Positions 26,655 through 35,393 of a stretch of 64,000 nucleotides of DNA are shown piece by piece. Each line of letters begins with the position of its first letter. Position 1 is the stretch's first letter. The notes beneath the pieces were generated by a model. It did not search any database. It was not told the origin of the DNA and saw only the letters and a list, made by a program, of their open reading frames with translations. The stretch is taken from contig JAJRXR010000052.1 of assembly GCA_024276195.1 (NCBI GenBank), positions 19,282-83,281 of the forward strand, written 5' to 3'. A program made the position numbers and the translations under genes. This DNA comes from Planctomycetota bacterium. Its GTDB lineage: Bacteria > Planctomycetota > Phycisphaerae > Phycisphaerales > UBA1924.

Positions 26655-28352
26655 ATGGATACCAACGACGTGCCCCAGACCGACACCAACGCGAACCAGC
26701 CCGGAAGCCAGACCGAGAGCGAGAATGCTGCGGATCTGGGGCGCGCGGTGCGCACCGTCTCGGGCATCACGCTGGGCAGCCGCGTGCTCGGGCTGGTGCG
26801 TGATCTGGCGACGGTGCGGATCTTTGGCGATACCGCCGTGGGCTCGGCCTTCGCCGCGGCACTGGCGATCCCCAACATGTTCCGCCGCCTGTTCGGCGAG
26901 GGCGCCCTCTCGGCCGCCTTCCTGCCCGACTACACCCGCCTGCGCGAGTCCGACCCGACCCAGGCCGGCGCGTTTGCGCGCACGACCGTCGCCCTGCTCG
27001 CGCTGGCCACCGGCGCGCTGACCATCCTCATCGAGCTGGGCCTGCTGGCCCTGCTGGTGCTCGCGCCGGGCGACGAAGATAGAACCCTCTCGGTGCGCAT
27101 GATCATGGTGACGCTCCCGTTCATGCCGCTGATCTGCATCGCGGCGATCCTCGGCGGGATGCTCCAGGCGCACGGGCGGTTCGCGCCGTGGGCCGCGGCG
27201 CCGATCATCCTGAACCTGTGCATCATCGCCGCCAGCGTCCCGTTCTGGTTTGTCGAGGGCGCGTCGGCGCGCACATGGGGATACATCATCGGAGCCTCGG
27301 CGGTGCTCGCGGGCGTGCTGCAGGTCGTCTGGTCCGCCCGGTGCTTGCGCGGGCGCGTGGACTGGGGACGCGGAACCGCCCAGACACGCGCCAGGGTCAG
27401 GTCCATGCTCGTGCGCATGGTCCCGGCCCTGATCGGACTCGGCACCCTCCAGCTCAACTCGTTCATCGACACCCTCATCGCGATGTGGCCCCTGTGGGTC
27501 GGGCCGCAAATCGCCGGCGTCGCCTACCCCCTCGACGAGGCCTCCAACAGCGTGCTGTACTACGCCCAGCGCCTGTACCAGTTCCCGCTCGGGGTTTTCG
27601 GGATCGCGGTGGCGACGGCGATTTTCCCGGAGCTGAGCCGGGGCGCGAGCGACCCGGGACGCTTTCTCGGCGCGCTGCGGCGCGGCGTGCGCCTCTCGCT
27701 GTTCATCGCCCTGCCCGCATCGGTCGGGCTCGCGCTCGTGCGCACCGATCTTGTCACAACCCTTTTCTCGGGCGCTGGCAACGCCTTTAGCGATGATGGC
27801 CTCTCGCGCGCCGCCTGGGTTGTCCTGGGCTACAGCGTCGGCGTCTGGGCGTACTCGCTCAACCAGCTCTGGACGCGGGCGTTCTACGCCAAGGGCGACA
27901 CGATCACGCCCATGCGCATCGCCCTGGCGATGGTCGCGCTCAACCTCGCGCTCAACCTCGCGTTGATCTGGCCCCTGGGCGAGGCGGGTCTGGCGTGGGC
28001 GACCTCGATCTCGGCGATTGTTCAGTGCGCTGTGCTCGCCCGGGCCGCGCGGACACGCCTCGGGCTCGGACAGATCCTCGACCAACCCGCCCGGCGCAGC
28101 GTCGCCCGCTCGCTCGGGCTGAGCTTGGTCATGGGCGGGCTCGTCGGGGCGCTCGTCTGGCTCTGGCCCGAGCGGGCAAGCTGGGCGAGCGGCGCGCTGG
28201 CGCTGCTCGCGGCGACGGCGCTCGGCGGCGGGGTGTACGCCCTGCTCGCCCGGGCGAGCAGGAGCGAAGAGCTCGCGTGGATGCTCCATCCCGGGCGAGG
28301 CCCGACAGGCATCCCGGTAGACAAGCCAGCAGACGGGGGCGACCCGAGGTAG
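26655..28352 (+). CDS. murJ: Lipid II flippase MurJ
   Basis: A 565-aa protein with about fourteen membrane helices. SRVLGLVRDLATVRIFGDT, AFAAALAIPNMFRRLFGEGA and SAAFLPDYTRL near the N-terminus are the MurJ/MviN signature, and YYAQRLYQFPLGVFGIAVA is the conserved helix 7-8 block. MurJ moves the lipid-linked peptidoglycan precursor across the inner membrane. An acidic Asn/Gln-rich tail of about 30 residues precedes the first helix. It may also serve the surface polysaccharide made by this block, but the core signature fits peptidoglycan. Confidence 0.92.
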   Translation: MDTNDVPQTDTNANQPGSQTESENAADLGRAVRTVSGITLGSRVLGLVRDLATVRIFGDTAVGSAFAAALAIPNMFRRLFGEGALSAAFLPDYTRLRESDPTQAGAFARTTVALLALATGALTILIELGLLALLVLAPGDEDRTLSVRMIMVTLPFMPLICIAAILGGMLQAHGRFAPWAAAPIILNLCIIAASVPFWFVEGASARTWGYIIGASAVLAGVLQVVWSARCLRGRVDWGRGTAQTRARVRSMLVRMVPALIGLGTLQLNSFIDTLIAMWPLWVGPQIAGVAYPLDEASNSVLYYAQRLYQFPLGVFGIAVATAIFPELSRGASDPGRFLGALRRGVRLSLFIALPASVGLALVRTDLVTTLFSGAGNAFSDDGLSRAAWVVLGYSVGVWAYSLNQLWTRAFYAKGDTITPMRIALAMVALNLALNLALIWPLGEAGLAWATSISAIVQCAVLARAARTRLGLGQILDQPARRSVARSLGLSLVMGGLVGALVWLWPERASWASGALALLAATALGGGVYALLARASRSEELAWMLHPGRGPTGIPVDKPADGGDPR

Positions 28353-28386
28353 AATCCGCAGGTCCGAAACTCAAGGAGAATCAGCG

Positions 28387-28566
28387 ATGAAGAATGAAAC
28401 TGTCCGGCGCTACGGCGCGATCGTGCTGGCCTTCGGCGCCGCGTGCATCGGCCTGACCGTGCTCAGCGCGTGCAACACCGTCGAGGGAGCCGCCGATGAT
28501 GTCAAGGGAGTCGGCAAGGCGACCGTTGACACGACCGAGAAGGTCTTCTCCAGCAACGACGACTGA
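28387..28566 (+). CDS. Entericidin-like small lipoprotein
   Basis: A 59-aa protein. A basic start, the hydrophobic AIVLAFGAACIGLTVLSAC with a lipobox (LSAC), then NTVEGAADDVKGVGKATVDT. CNTVxGxxxDVxxxG is the entericidin EcnA/EcnB signature. Entericidins are tiny envelope lipoproteins, described in enterics as a bacteriolytic toxin/antidote pair; only one copy is present here, so a stress lipoprotein role is safer. AGGAG precedes the ATG by 8 nt, and a TAGAAT box at 28350-28355 could give it its own promoter. Confidence 0.82.
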   Translation: MKNETVRRYGAIVLAFGAACIGLTVLSACNTVEGAADDVKGVGKATVDTTEKVFSSNDD

Positions 28567-28593
28567 TGCTCTGGCCCCAGGAGTTCGCGGGGC

Positions 28594-29439
28594 ATGATTG
28601 ATCTTCGCAACAGGCCGATCGCCATCACCGGAGCCAGCAGCGGCATCGGGGCGGCATCGGCCTTTGCATGCGCCAAACGCGGCATGCCCGTCGCGCTCAT
28701 GGCCCGGCGCGCCGACAAGCTCGAGACCATCGCCAAGACCATCGCCGACGCGGGCGGGCGGGCGATAGTGGTCCCGGGCTCGGTCGATGACCCGGAGGCG
28801 TGCGAAAGACTCATCGACGAAACCGTCAGCGCGTTCGGCTCGATCTACAGCGTCTTTGCCAACGCCGGCTATGGGGTCGAGATCCCCTCGTGCGACATCT
28901 CAGACGCTGACCTGCGCGATATTTTCGAGGTCAACTTCTTCGGCTCGCTCAACGTCACCCGCCCCGCCCTTGAACACATGCGCCGCGCCGGCGAGGGGCA
29001 TCTGATGTTCTGTTCGAGCTGCCTCTCGAAAATCTCCCTCTCGTACTACGGGGCGTACTCCGCGACCAAGGCGTGCCAGGACCACTTCGCCCGGTCGATG
29101 CGCCTGGAGCTGCGCACCAAGGGCATCGCGGTCTCGAGCGTCCACCCAATCGGGACCAGGACCGAGTTCTTTGACTCGGCTGCGGCGCGCGGGGGAGACC
29201 TGAAAATTGCGGACCAGAAGCCCAACATGTTCATGCAATCGCCCGAGCGTGTCGCCCGGGCGGTGGTCAAGCGACTGCGCAAGGGGCGCGGCGGCGAGAT
29301 CTGGACCAGCCTCCCTGTGCGCACCGCCCTGGGGGTGTCGGTCATGTTCCCGGGGATCACCGACCGCACGCTCGCGTTCTTGCTCACCAAGCGTGAGCGC
29401 ATGACCGATCGCCAGCGCGAGAGCAAGGGCGAGCGTTAG
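28594..29439 (+). CDS. Short-chain dehydrogenase/reductase
   Basis: A 281-aa classical SDR. The cofactor motif TGASSGIGAAS (TGxxxGxG) is near residue 11, NAGYG follows about residue 90, and the catalytic set is Ser in FCSSCLSK and Tyr-x3-Lys in YSATKACQDH. The C-terminal region is hydrophobic (TALGVSVMFPGITDRTL), as in SDRs acting on lipids. The substrate is unknown. AGGAG lies 9 nt upstream. The gene converges with ispF and their stop codons overlap by 4 nt. Confidence 0.85.
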   Translation: MIDLRNRPIAITGASSGIGAASAFACAKRGMPVALMARRADKLETIAKTIADAGGRAIVVPGSVDDPEACERLIDETVSAFGSIYSVFANAGYGVEIPSCDISDADLRDIFEVNFFGSLNVTRPALEHMRRAGEGHLMFCSSCLSKISLSYYGAYSATKACQDHFARSMRLELRTKGIAVSSVHPIGTRTEFFDSAAARGGDLKIADQKPNMFMQSPERVARAVVKRLRKGRGGEIWTSLPVRTALGVSVMFPGITDRTLAFLLTKRERMTDRQRESKGER

Positions 29440-29990
29440 CGAGAGAGCAAGACCACGCAGTGAACCTCGATCGCCAGGCCCTGGCCCACGGCGTCCACCG
29501 CCTCGTGCGTCTTGCCCTTGACATTGACCCGCCCGACATCCATCCCGAGCAGGCGGGCGAGGTTGGCCCGGATCTGGTCTTTGTGCGGGCCGATCCGGGG
29601 GCGTTCGAGGACGACCGTCGCGTCCAGGCTGATCGGGCGGTACCCGGAGTCTGTGACGAGTTCGAGAGCCCGGGCGATGTACTCACTTGAGTCCCGCCCC
29701 TCCTCGGCGGCCTCGGAATCGGGAAAAAGCTGCCCGATGTCGGGGTGGGCGATTGCGCCGAGCAGGGCGTCGGTGACGGCGTGGTAGAGGGCGTCGCCGT
29801 CGGAGTGGGCGAGGGGGCCTCGGTCGTGCTCGAGGGGGACCCCGCCGACGATAAGGGGCTTTCCTGGGCCGTCGGGGGCGAGGTGTTCGAGGCGGTGGAG
29901 GTCGTAGCCGTGCCCGATGCGCAAATCCGGCGCGTCGGGGGGGGTGGGGGGCTGGTTTTGTTTTTCCGGGGTGGGGTCCGCTTCAGGCAT
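29436..29990 (-). CDS. ispF: 2-C-methyl-D-erythritol 2,4-cyclodiphosphate synthase
   Basis: A 184-aa enzyme of the non-mevalonate isoprenoid pathway. It closes the cyclic diphosphate and releases CMP. Zinc ligands are seen in IGHGYDLHRL (Asp, His) and LAHSDGDALYHAVTDALLG (His). DIGQLFPDSE, IGPHKDQIRANLA and GRVNVKGKTHEAV complete the family set. The N-terminal 20 residues are a Pro-rich extension. ispD is not adjacent. A TAGACT box 6 nt before the ATG with no ribosome site suggests a leaderless mRNA. Confidence 0.95.
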   Translation of the reverse strand: MPEADPTPEKQNQPPTPPDAPDLRIGHGYDLHRLEHLAPDGPGKPLIVGGVPLEHDRGPLAHSDGDALYHAVTDALLGAIAHPDIGQLFPDSEAAEEGRDSSEYIARALELVTDSGYRPISLDATVVLERPRIGPHKDQIRANLARLLGMDVGRVNVKGKTHEAVDAVGQGLAIEVHCVVLLSR

Positions 29991-29996
29991 GGACGG

Positions 29997-30002
29997 AGTC
30001 TA
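29997..30002 (-). promoter_or_regulatory. -10 box of a probable leaderless promoter (ispF)
   Basis: On the minus strand TAGACT, then CCGTCC (6 nt), then ATG 29990. No Shine-Dalgarno sequence. Confidence 0.5.
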
Positions 30003-30116
30003 CCGATAACCCCTGCGCCACCCCACGATCCCGGCGAACCGGGGGGCAGGGCGGCGCATACTGGACCGGCCGCGATGGACGCGGCAAGACCCGACCCGAG
30101 CCCGGAGAGACCCGAC

Positions 30117-30761
30117 ATGCTCAGCCGACCCCGCCTGATGTCCGCCGCCCTTGCCGCCAGCGCGGCCCTGGCCCTTACCGCCGGCGGGTGCTCGCTGCTG
30201 GAGATGCGACCCTCGGGCAAGCTGCGTTCGCTCGATGAGTTCACCTACATCTCGACGCCGTACGAGCCCATCACGATCACGCTGGTCGACACGCGCGACA
30301 ACCAGGAGTTCTGGTCTGCGGACGTGCCGATCGGCAAGAAGCTGACGATCCGGTTCTACCCGGACAAGGGCGAGGGCAGCGCCTACGCCCCGGATGTGAT
30401 GCGCTGGTCGATCTACGACGTGAAGACCAAGCAGACGCGCCTGCGCAACCAGATCACGGTCCCGCCGGCGGATTCGCGCCGGATCGACATGGCCCTGCGC
30501 ACCGGACCGGAATATCCGCAGTCGATCGAGCTGACCCGCACCATCCCCGAGGCGGCGCCAAGCGGGCCTGTCGCCCCGGCCATCGGTGACAACGCCTTCA
30601 GAGGCCCGAGCAACTTCGAAGTCAGCGGAGGCGACTCGTTCGATGGCTTCGACAGCCTCGACAACGACAACAATGAGCTGATCGACGTCGGCGTCGCGAC
30701 GGGCACGCCCGAGTTTGATACGGGTGACGCGCTCGGCAGCGTCGAGACCGACGACGACTGA
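30117..30761 (+). CDS. Hypothetical lipoprotein
   Basis: A 214-aa protein with a lipoprotein signal (LAASAALALTAGGC, Cys about residue 25). It has a beta-rich domain of about 100 residues (ITITLVDTRDNQEFWSADVP, KLTIRFYPDKGEG, VMRWSIYDV) and then an acidic Asp/Asn/Gly-rich tail. ATG 30117 has GGAGAG 8 nt upstream. I recognise no family. Envelope location is clear, function is not. Confidence 0.7.
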   Translation: MLSRPRLMSAALAASAALALTAGGCSLLEMRPSGKLRSLDEFTYISTPYEPITITLVDTRDNQEFWSADVPIGKKLTIRFYPDKGEGSAYAPDVMRWSIYDVKTKQTRLRNQITVPPADSRRIDMALRTGPEYPQSIELTRTIPEAAPSGPVAPAIGDNAFRGPSNFEVSGGDSFDGFDSLDNDNNELIDVGVATGTPEFDTGDALGSVETDDD

Positions 30762-30804
30762 GGCCGATTGACGCCGGGCGCCCGGGCTTTCCTGCGGGGA
30801 AGAC

Positions 30805-31782
30805 CTACTCGGGGACGGGGCCGATGAGTACGACCACGTCGCCCAGGTTCTGCCAGTCTTCGGGCGGGGAGCCGGGCTCGAGGGCGTACATCAGGATGAC
30901 GAGGACGTCCGCGTCCGCCCCGAGGCGGTCGCGGATTTCTTGTGTGAGCCCGCCGCCCTCGCGGGGGCGTTCGACATGGAAGCGTCCGACGACGTGGACG
31001 ACGGGCGAGCCGAGGCGCGTGCCCTCGGCGACGGACTGGCCCATGGTCTCGTCCCAGACAGACTGAGCGCGGAAGAAGGACTCGGCCATGGAGCGGGCCT
31101 CGTCCTCGGTCATTTCTGTGCCGTGCCCGCCCATGCCGGACATGAGATCCATGAAGCGCGTGCGATAGGCGGAGTCCTGGATGACGCCGGGCGTTTCGAC
31201 GAGGCGGCGCTGCTCGGGCGTCATGGAATCGATGCGGCTGAACCCGCTCTTGCGCGCCAGAGTGGCGTACCGGCGCGGCGCGTTGGACGCGATCACGGGG
31301 CGGGCGCTGACCTTCGCTCGCTCGACCAGCGCCCGGTGCCCGGGCGGGTAGTTCGAGCCTTTGCGGCGCGCGGCCTTGCGGAAGGCGTCCTCGTCGGTGA
31401 TGCCGTTGAGGTAGTCGTCGAGCGCGACCTGCTGGTCACGCTCGAAGAACTCCATGCTCAAGACCGCGTCGGGGTTGCGCTCGAGGATCGCGTCCCAGAG
31501 GTGCGAGGCGACAGCGAGCCCGACGGGGTGCCCGTGCAGCTCGCCGATGATGACGACGTCTGCGGTGGCGCCCCGGTCGGCGAGCTGCTCGATCGTGGTC
31601 GGGCCTCCGAGGGAGGCGTCCAGGGCCAGGTACCGCTGGGGCGGGAGCGATTCGAGCAGGGCCATCGCTTCGCTCGCCTTGGCGTCTTTCTTGGTGTCCC
31701 GCGCTTGCTTCGAGGCGCAGGCGCCCAGGGCGGAAACGGCGGCGAGGGCGAGAAGAACGGTGCCGGCAGTTCGTGCGTTCAT
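30805..31782 (-). CDS. ChaN-family (haem-binding-like) lipoprotein
   Basis: A 325-aa protein with a lipobox (SALGAC, Cys about residue 22). The ChaN fold signatures are IIGELHGHPVGLAVASHLW, VLSMEFFERDQQVALDDYL, SARPVIASNAPRRYA and VHVVGRFHVE. ChaN-like proteins are outer-membrane lipoproteins proposed to bind haem. No haem transport genes are nearby. The 3' neighbour on the same strand side is the RND efflux pair, with 8 nt between this gene's start and the RND stop. A TAAGCT box lies 5 nt before the ATG. Confidence 0.8.
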   Translation of the reverse strand: MNARTAGTVLLALAAVSALGACASKQARDTKKDAKASEAMALLESLPPQRYLALDASLGGPTTIEQLADRGATADVVIIGELHGHPVGLAVASHLWDAILERNPDAVLSMEFFERDQQVALDDYLNGITDEDAFRKAARRKGSNYPPGHRALVERAKVSARPVIASNAPRRYATLARKSGFSRIDSMTPEQRRLVETPGVIQDSAYRTRFMDLMSGMGGHGTEMTEDEARSMAESFFRAQSVWDETMGQSVAEGTRLGSPVVHVVGRFHVERPREGGGLTQEIRDRLGADADVLVILMYALEPGSPPEDWQNLGDVVVLIGPVPE

Positions 31783-31790
31783 GCCCGAGC

Positions 31791-34700
31791 TTAGGCGGCC
31801 CGGGGCTTGGCGTCGGGCGCCCGGATCGGCTCGGGCGCCTCGGGCGTGCGATCGCCCATGCCCAGCAGGCGGCGCAGGCCCGCGTCCATCTCCAGGACGA
31901 GGCTGAGCATCAGCGGGGCCAGCACGAGCGTAAAGCCGGTCGAGACGAGCAGCCCCCCCACCACAACCGAGCCGAGGCCTCGGTACATTTCCGAGCCCGC
32001 GCCGGGGAAGAGGACCAGCGGAAGCATCCCGCCCACGCTGGTGAGCACGCTCATGAAGATGGGGCGGATGCGTGTGCGCACGGCGGCGGCGACGGCCTCG
32101 AGCGGGTCCATCTGGGCTGCGCCGTCGCCCTCTGCGTAGAGGCCCCGCATGAAGTTGAGCGACTGGTGGACGAGGAGGATCGCGTTGTTGACGACGACGC
32201 CGATGAGGATGATGAACCCGAGCATGGTCAGTACGTCGAGCTGCTGGGGCGCCTTGGTGGGGTCGTTCATGGACCAGGCGTGGACGATGGCCAGGCCCGC
32301 GAAGCCGCCGACGATCGCCAGCGGGATCGTGAACATGATGACGAAGGGGTAGACAAAGCTCTCAAAGAGCGCGGCCATGAGCAGGTACGTCACAAGCAGC
32401 GCCCAGACGAGGCGGGCGGTCATGAGGTTCGGGTTCGAGCCGAACATGAAGACAAGGCCCCCGAGCACAAGCGCCAGCAGCAGCGCCCCCGCCCCGGCGT
32501 ACAGGAACGTCACCTGCCCCCGGGACATCGAGCGAACCAGCGCAAAGGCGCACACCCCCAGGCCCGCGAGCAGAATCAGACCCGTGACGATGTTCACGGG
32601 GGAGAACCAGCTCACGTTCGTGCGCGGCGGGGCGGGCGGGCCGAACAGGGACGCGCGCACCTCGTCGAGCTTGGCGGCGGTTCCCTCCAGGCGCACGCGC
32701 ATGGACCGGTCGATAAGCCCGGCGCTCTGGGCGGGGGCGATGGCCTCGTCGCGGAGCCAGGCCATGGTCTCTTCGAGCGGAGCGTCTACGGGCGGGTCGA
32801 TCTGGATGGTGACGCTGGCGAGCTCTTCGATGCGCTGGATCTGCTGGGAGGCGAGAGTGGGGACAAAATCGACGACGGTGTCGATGGGGACGACGGGGCC
32901 GGCGGGGGTGGCGATGGGGATGGTGGCGAGCTGTTCTTTGTAGTCGAGGCGCCCGCCGAGGGGGAGGGCCACGAGGTCGATGGTGCGTCCGTCGAGCTTG
33001 TAGTCGCCGATGAGCGAGCCGTCGAAGAGGCTTCGGATGGCGACGCCGACGCCCTCGGTGGTCAGGCCCAGCTCGCGCCCGCGCTCGTTGAGTCGAATCT
33101 GGAGCTCTTGTTCAAGAAGGCTGTAGTTGGAGGGGCTGGGGCGGACATCTCCGGGCTTGAAGTGTGGTCTGGCGACTTTGAAGATCGCCTTGGCGGCGGC
33201 GGTGACGCTGGCGAGGTTGGGGCCGGAGATTTCGATGTCGATGGTGTTGCCGCCGCCTACGCCGCCCCCGAAGAGCGAGGTCTGGCCTGCGCCGCCGTAG
33301 CTATCGGGGATGGAGCTCATGGCGTTGGTGAGGAGCTGGCCGATGGGGCGGACAACGAGGTTGTCCTCGCTGGTGCCCCCGACGAACATGGCGGGGCCGA
33401 AGGCGCCGATGAAGAAGTTGTCGATGGGGACGGGGGCGAACGGCGGGAGGGCGGGCTCGGAGCCGAAGGACGGGCGGGCGATCTCGGGCAGGGCGGCGAC
33501 GGTCTCGGGCTCGTCGAGGGTGGCCTCGAGGTAGGGCTGGATATGCGCTTCGATGCGCATGGCGATCTCTTCGCGTTTTTTGAGCGAGAGACCCGGGGGG
33601 ATGAGCAGGCCGCCGAAGACGAGGTTGCGGTTGCCGGCGGGGAGGTAGTCGAGCGGCGGCGCGAGCTTGATGGCGCCGAAGATGCTCGCGGCGGTCATGA
33701 CGATGATGATCGCTGGTCGGAGGGACCAGCCGCGCCAGCCGGTCATGAGCCAGAGCATGACAGAGCCGATCCAGGCGTTGAGAACGCTAAGCGCGGGGAC
33801 GAGGCCGAAGAGGTCTTTCCAGGCCCGGACAACCGGGTTGCGGGCCTTGGCTTTGGGGCGCAGCCAGCGGGCGGCGGCGGCGGGGATGACCGTGATCGAA
33901 ACAAGCAGCGAGAGCATGACCGAGGCGACGATCGCCAGGGAGATGTCGCGGAAGAGCTGGCCCGCTTCTTCCTGGATGGTGAGGACGGGGACGAAGACGG
34001 CGGCGGTGGTGAGGGTGGAGGCCAGGATGGCGCCCCAGACCTCGCGCCCGCCGAGATACGCGGCGCGCCGGGGCGATTCGCCGCCCTGGATGCGCCGGTA
34101 GATGTTCTCGAGCACGACAATGGCATTATCAACGACCATGCCGACGGCGAACGCGAGGCCCGCGAGGGAGATGATGTTGAGCGTGCGCCCGAGCGTGAGC
34201 AGGACGAGGAAGGTGCCGATGACGGAGATGGGGATGGCCAGGGCGATGATGGCGGTGGAGGTCAGCGAGCGGAGGAAGAGGAGCAGGACGAGGACGGCGA
34301 TGACGCCGCCGATGTAGAGGTTCTGCGTGACGAGGCCGACGGCGGAGTTGATGTAGACGGTTTCGTCGTAGACCTGGCGGAGGCGGAGGTCCGGGCCGAC
34401 GGGTCCGCCGCTGGTGCTGCCGCCGTAGCTGGGCAGGAAATCGGTTCGGATTTCGTCGAGGCGAGGGCGGAGTTTTTCCATGACCTCGACGACGTTGGCG
34501 CCGGACTGGCGGACGACGGGCATCGCGATGGACGGGTGCCCGACGGAGCGGACAAACCCGCGTTGCTTCTGGTAGCCGATATCAACCGTCGCAACGTCCT
34601 TGACGTAGACCGGGCGCCCGGAGCGGAAGGCGATGATGGTTTCGAGGACCTGCTCGGGCGTGTCGTACTGCCCGACGAGGCGAACGCGGTAATCGCGTTT

Positions 34701-35390
34701 GCCCTCGGCGATGGTTCCCGCAGAGACGTTGCGGTTCTCGGCGCGCAGGGCGTTGACGACATCGACGTGCGTGAGCCCGCGCTGGGCGATGGCGATGGGG
34801 TCGATCAGGACACGGGCCTCGCGCTCGCGCCCGCCGTAGACGTTGACCTGGGCGACGCCCTCGATGCGCTCGAGGTATGGCTTGATCTCTCGCTCGATGT
34901 CGTCGAAGAGAGAGGTGATATCGAAGCCCGGGTGTTTGGCGATTTTGTCTTCGGGCAGGTCGATGATGAGCCAGGCGATGGCGTTGTCCATCTCGCCGTC
35001 GGAGGCGCGGACGACCGGCTCGTCAACACCAGCGGGGTAGGCCGGGACCTGACGCAGCGCGTCGGACACCTCCTGGAGCGCGCGAGAAAGATCGGCGTCG
35101 ATGGTGAAATCCAGCGTGATGGTGCTCGAACCCTCGGACGAGTTCGAGCGCATTCTCTTCAGGTTGACGACGTTCTTGAGTCGCTGTTCCTGCTCTTTGG
35201 TGATCTCATCGACAACCTCCTGCGGCGAGCGCCCGGGCCAGCTCGTCTCGACCGTGATGACCGGGCGATCGACGGTGGGCGTGAGCTGGATGGGGATCGC
35301 GCCGAGGCCGATGAGCCCGAACATGACGATGAGAATTACGCCGACGGTGACCCCGACGGGCTTTGCGATGGCGAGTCGAACAATGTCCAC
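31791..35390 (-). CDS. RND-family efflux permease
   Basis: A 1199-aa inner-membrane pump of about twelve helices in two repeats, with two large periplasmic loops. The N-terminus (IVRLAIAKPVGVTVGVILIV) and the helix 4 motif FAVGMVVDNAIVVLENIYRR, with the proton-relay Asp, are those of AcrB/HAE-type transporters. LIGVVVNNAILLVHQSLNFM marks the equivalent helix of the second half. At about 150 residues longer than AcrB it has an extended central region. It is cotranscribed with the adaptor upstream (3-nt gap). No outer-membrane factor gene is adjacent. Confidence 0.92.
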   Translation of the reverse strand: MDIVRLAIAKPVGVTVGVILIVMFGLIGLGAIPIQLTPTVDRPVITVETSWPGRSPQEVVDEITKEQEQRLKNVVNLKRMRSNSSEGSSTITLDFTIDADLSRALQEVSDALRQVPAYPAGVDEPVVRASDGEMDNAIAWLIIDLPEDKIAKHPGFDITSLFDDIEREIKPYLERIEGVAQVNVYGGREREARVLIDPIAIAQRGLTHVDVVNALRAENRNVSAGTIAEGKRDYRVRLVGQYDTPEQVLETIIAFRSGRPVYVKDVATVDIGYQKQRGFVRSVGHPSIAMPVVRQSGANVVEVMEKLRPRLDEIRTDFLPSYGGSTSGGPVGPDLRLRQVYDETVYINSAVGLVTQNLYIGGVIAVLVLLLFLRSLTSTAIIALAIPISVIGTFLVLLTLGRTLNIISLAGLAFAVGMVVDNAIVVLENIYRRIQGGESPRRAAYLGGREVWGAILASTLTTAAVFVPVLTIQEEAGQLFRDISLAIVASVMLSLLVSITVIPAAAARWLRPKAKARNPVVRAWKDLFGLVPALSVLNAWIGSVMLWLMTGWRGWSLRPAIIIVMTAASIFGAIKLAPPLDYLPAGNRNLVFGGLLIPPGLSLKKREEIAMRIEAHIQPYLEATLDEPETVAALPEIARPSFGSEPALPPFAPVPIDNFFIGAFGPAMFVGGTSEDNLVVRPIGQLLTNAMSSIPDSYGGAGQTSLFGGGVGGGNTIDIEISGPNLASVTAAAKAIFKVARPHFKPGDVRPSPSNYSLLEQELQIRLNERGRELGLTTEGVGVAIRSLFDGSLIGDYKLDGRTIDLVALPLGGRLDYKEQLATIPIATPAGPVVPIDTVVDFVPTLASQQIQRIEELASVTIQIDPPVDAPLEETMAWLRDEAIAPAQSAGLIDRSMRVRLEGTAAKLDEVRASLFGPPAPPRTNVSWFSPVNIVTGLILLAGLGVCAFALVRSMSRGQVTFLYAGAGALLLALVLGGLVFMFGSNPNLMTARLVWALLVTYLLMAALFESFVYPFVIMFTIPLAIVGGFAGLAIVHAWSMNDPTKAPQQLDVLTMLGFIILIGVVVNNAILLVHQSLNFMRGLYAEGDGAAQMDPLEAVAAAVRTRIRPIFMSVLTSVGGMLPLVLFPGAGSEMYRGLGSVVVGGLLVSTGFTLVLAPLMLSLVLEMDAGLRRLLGMGDRTPEAPEPIRAPDAKPRAA

Positions 35391-35393
35391 GGG

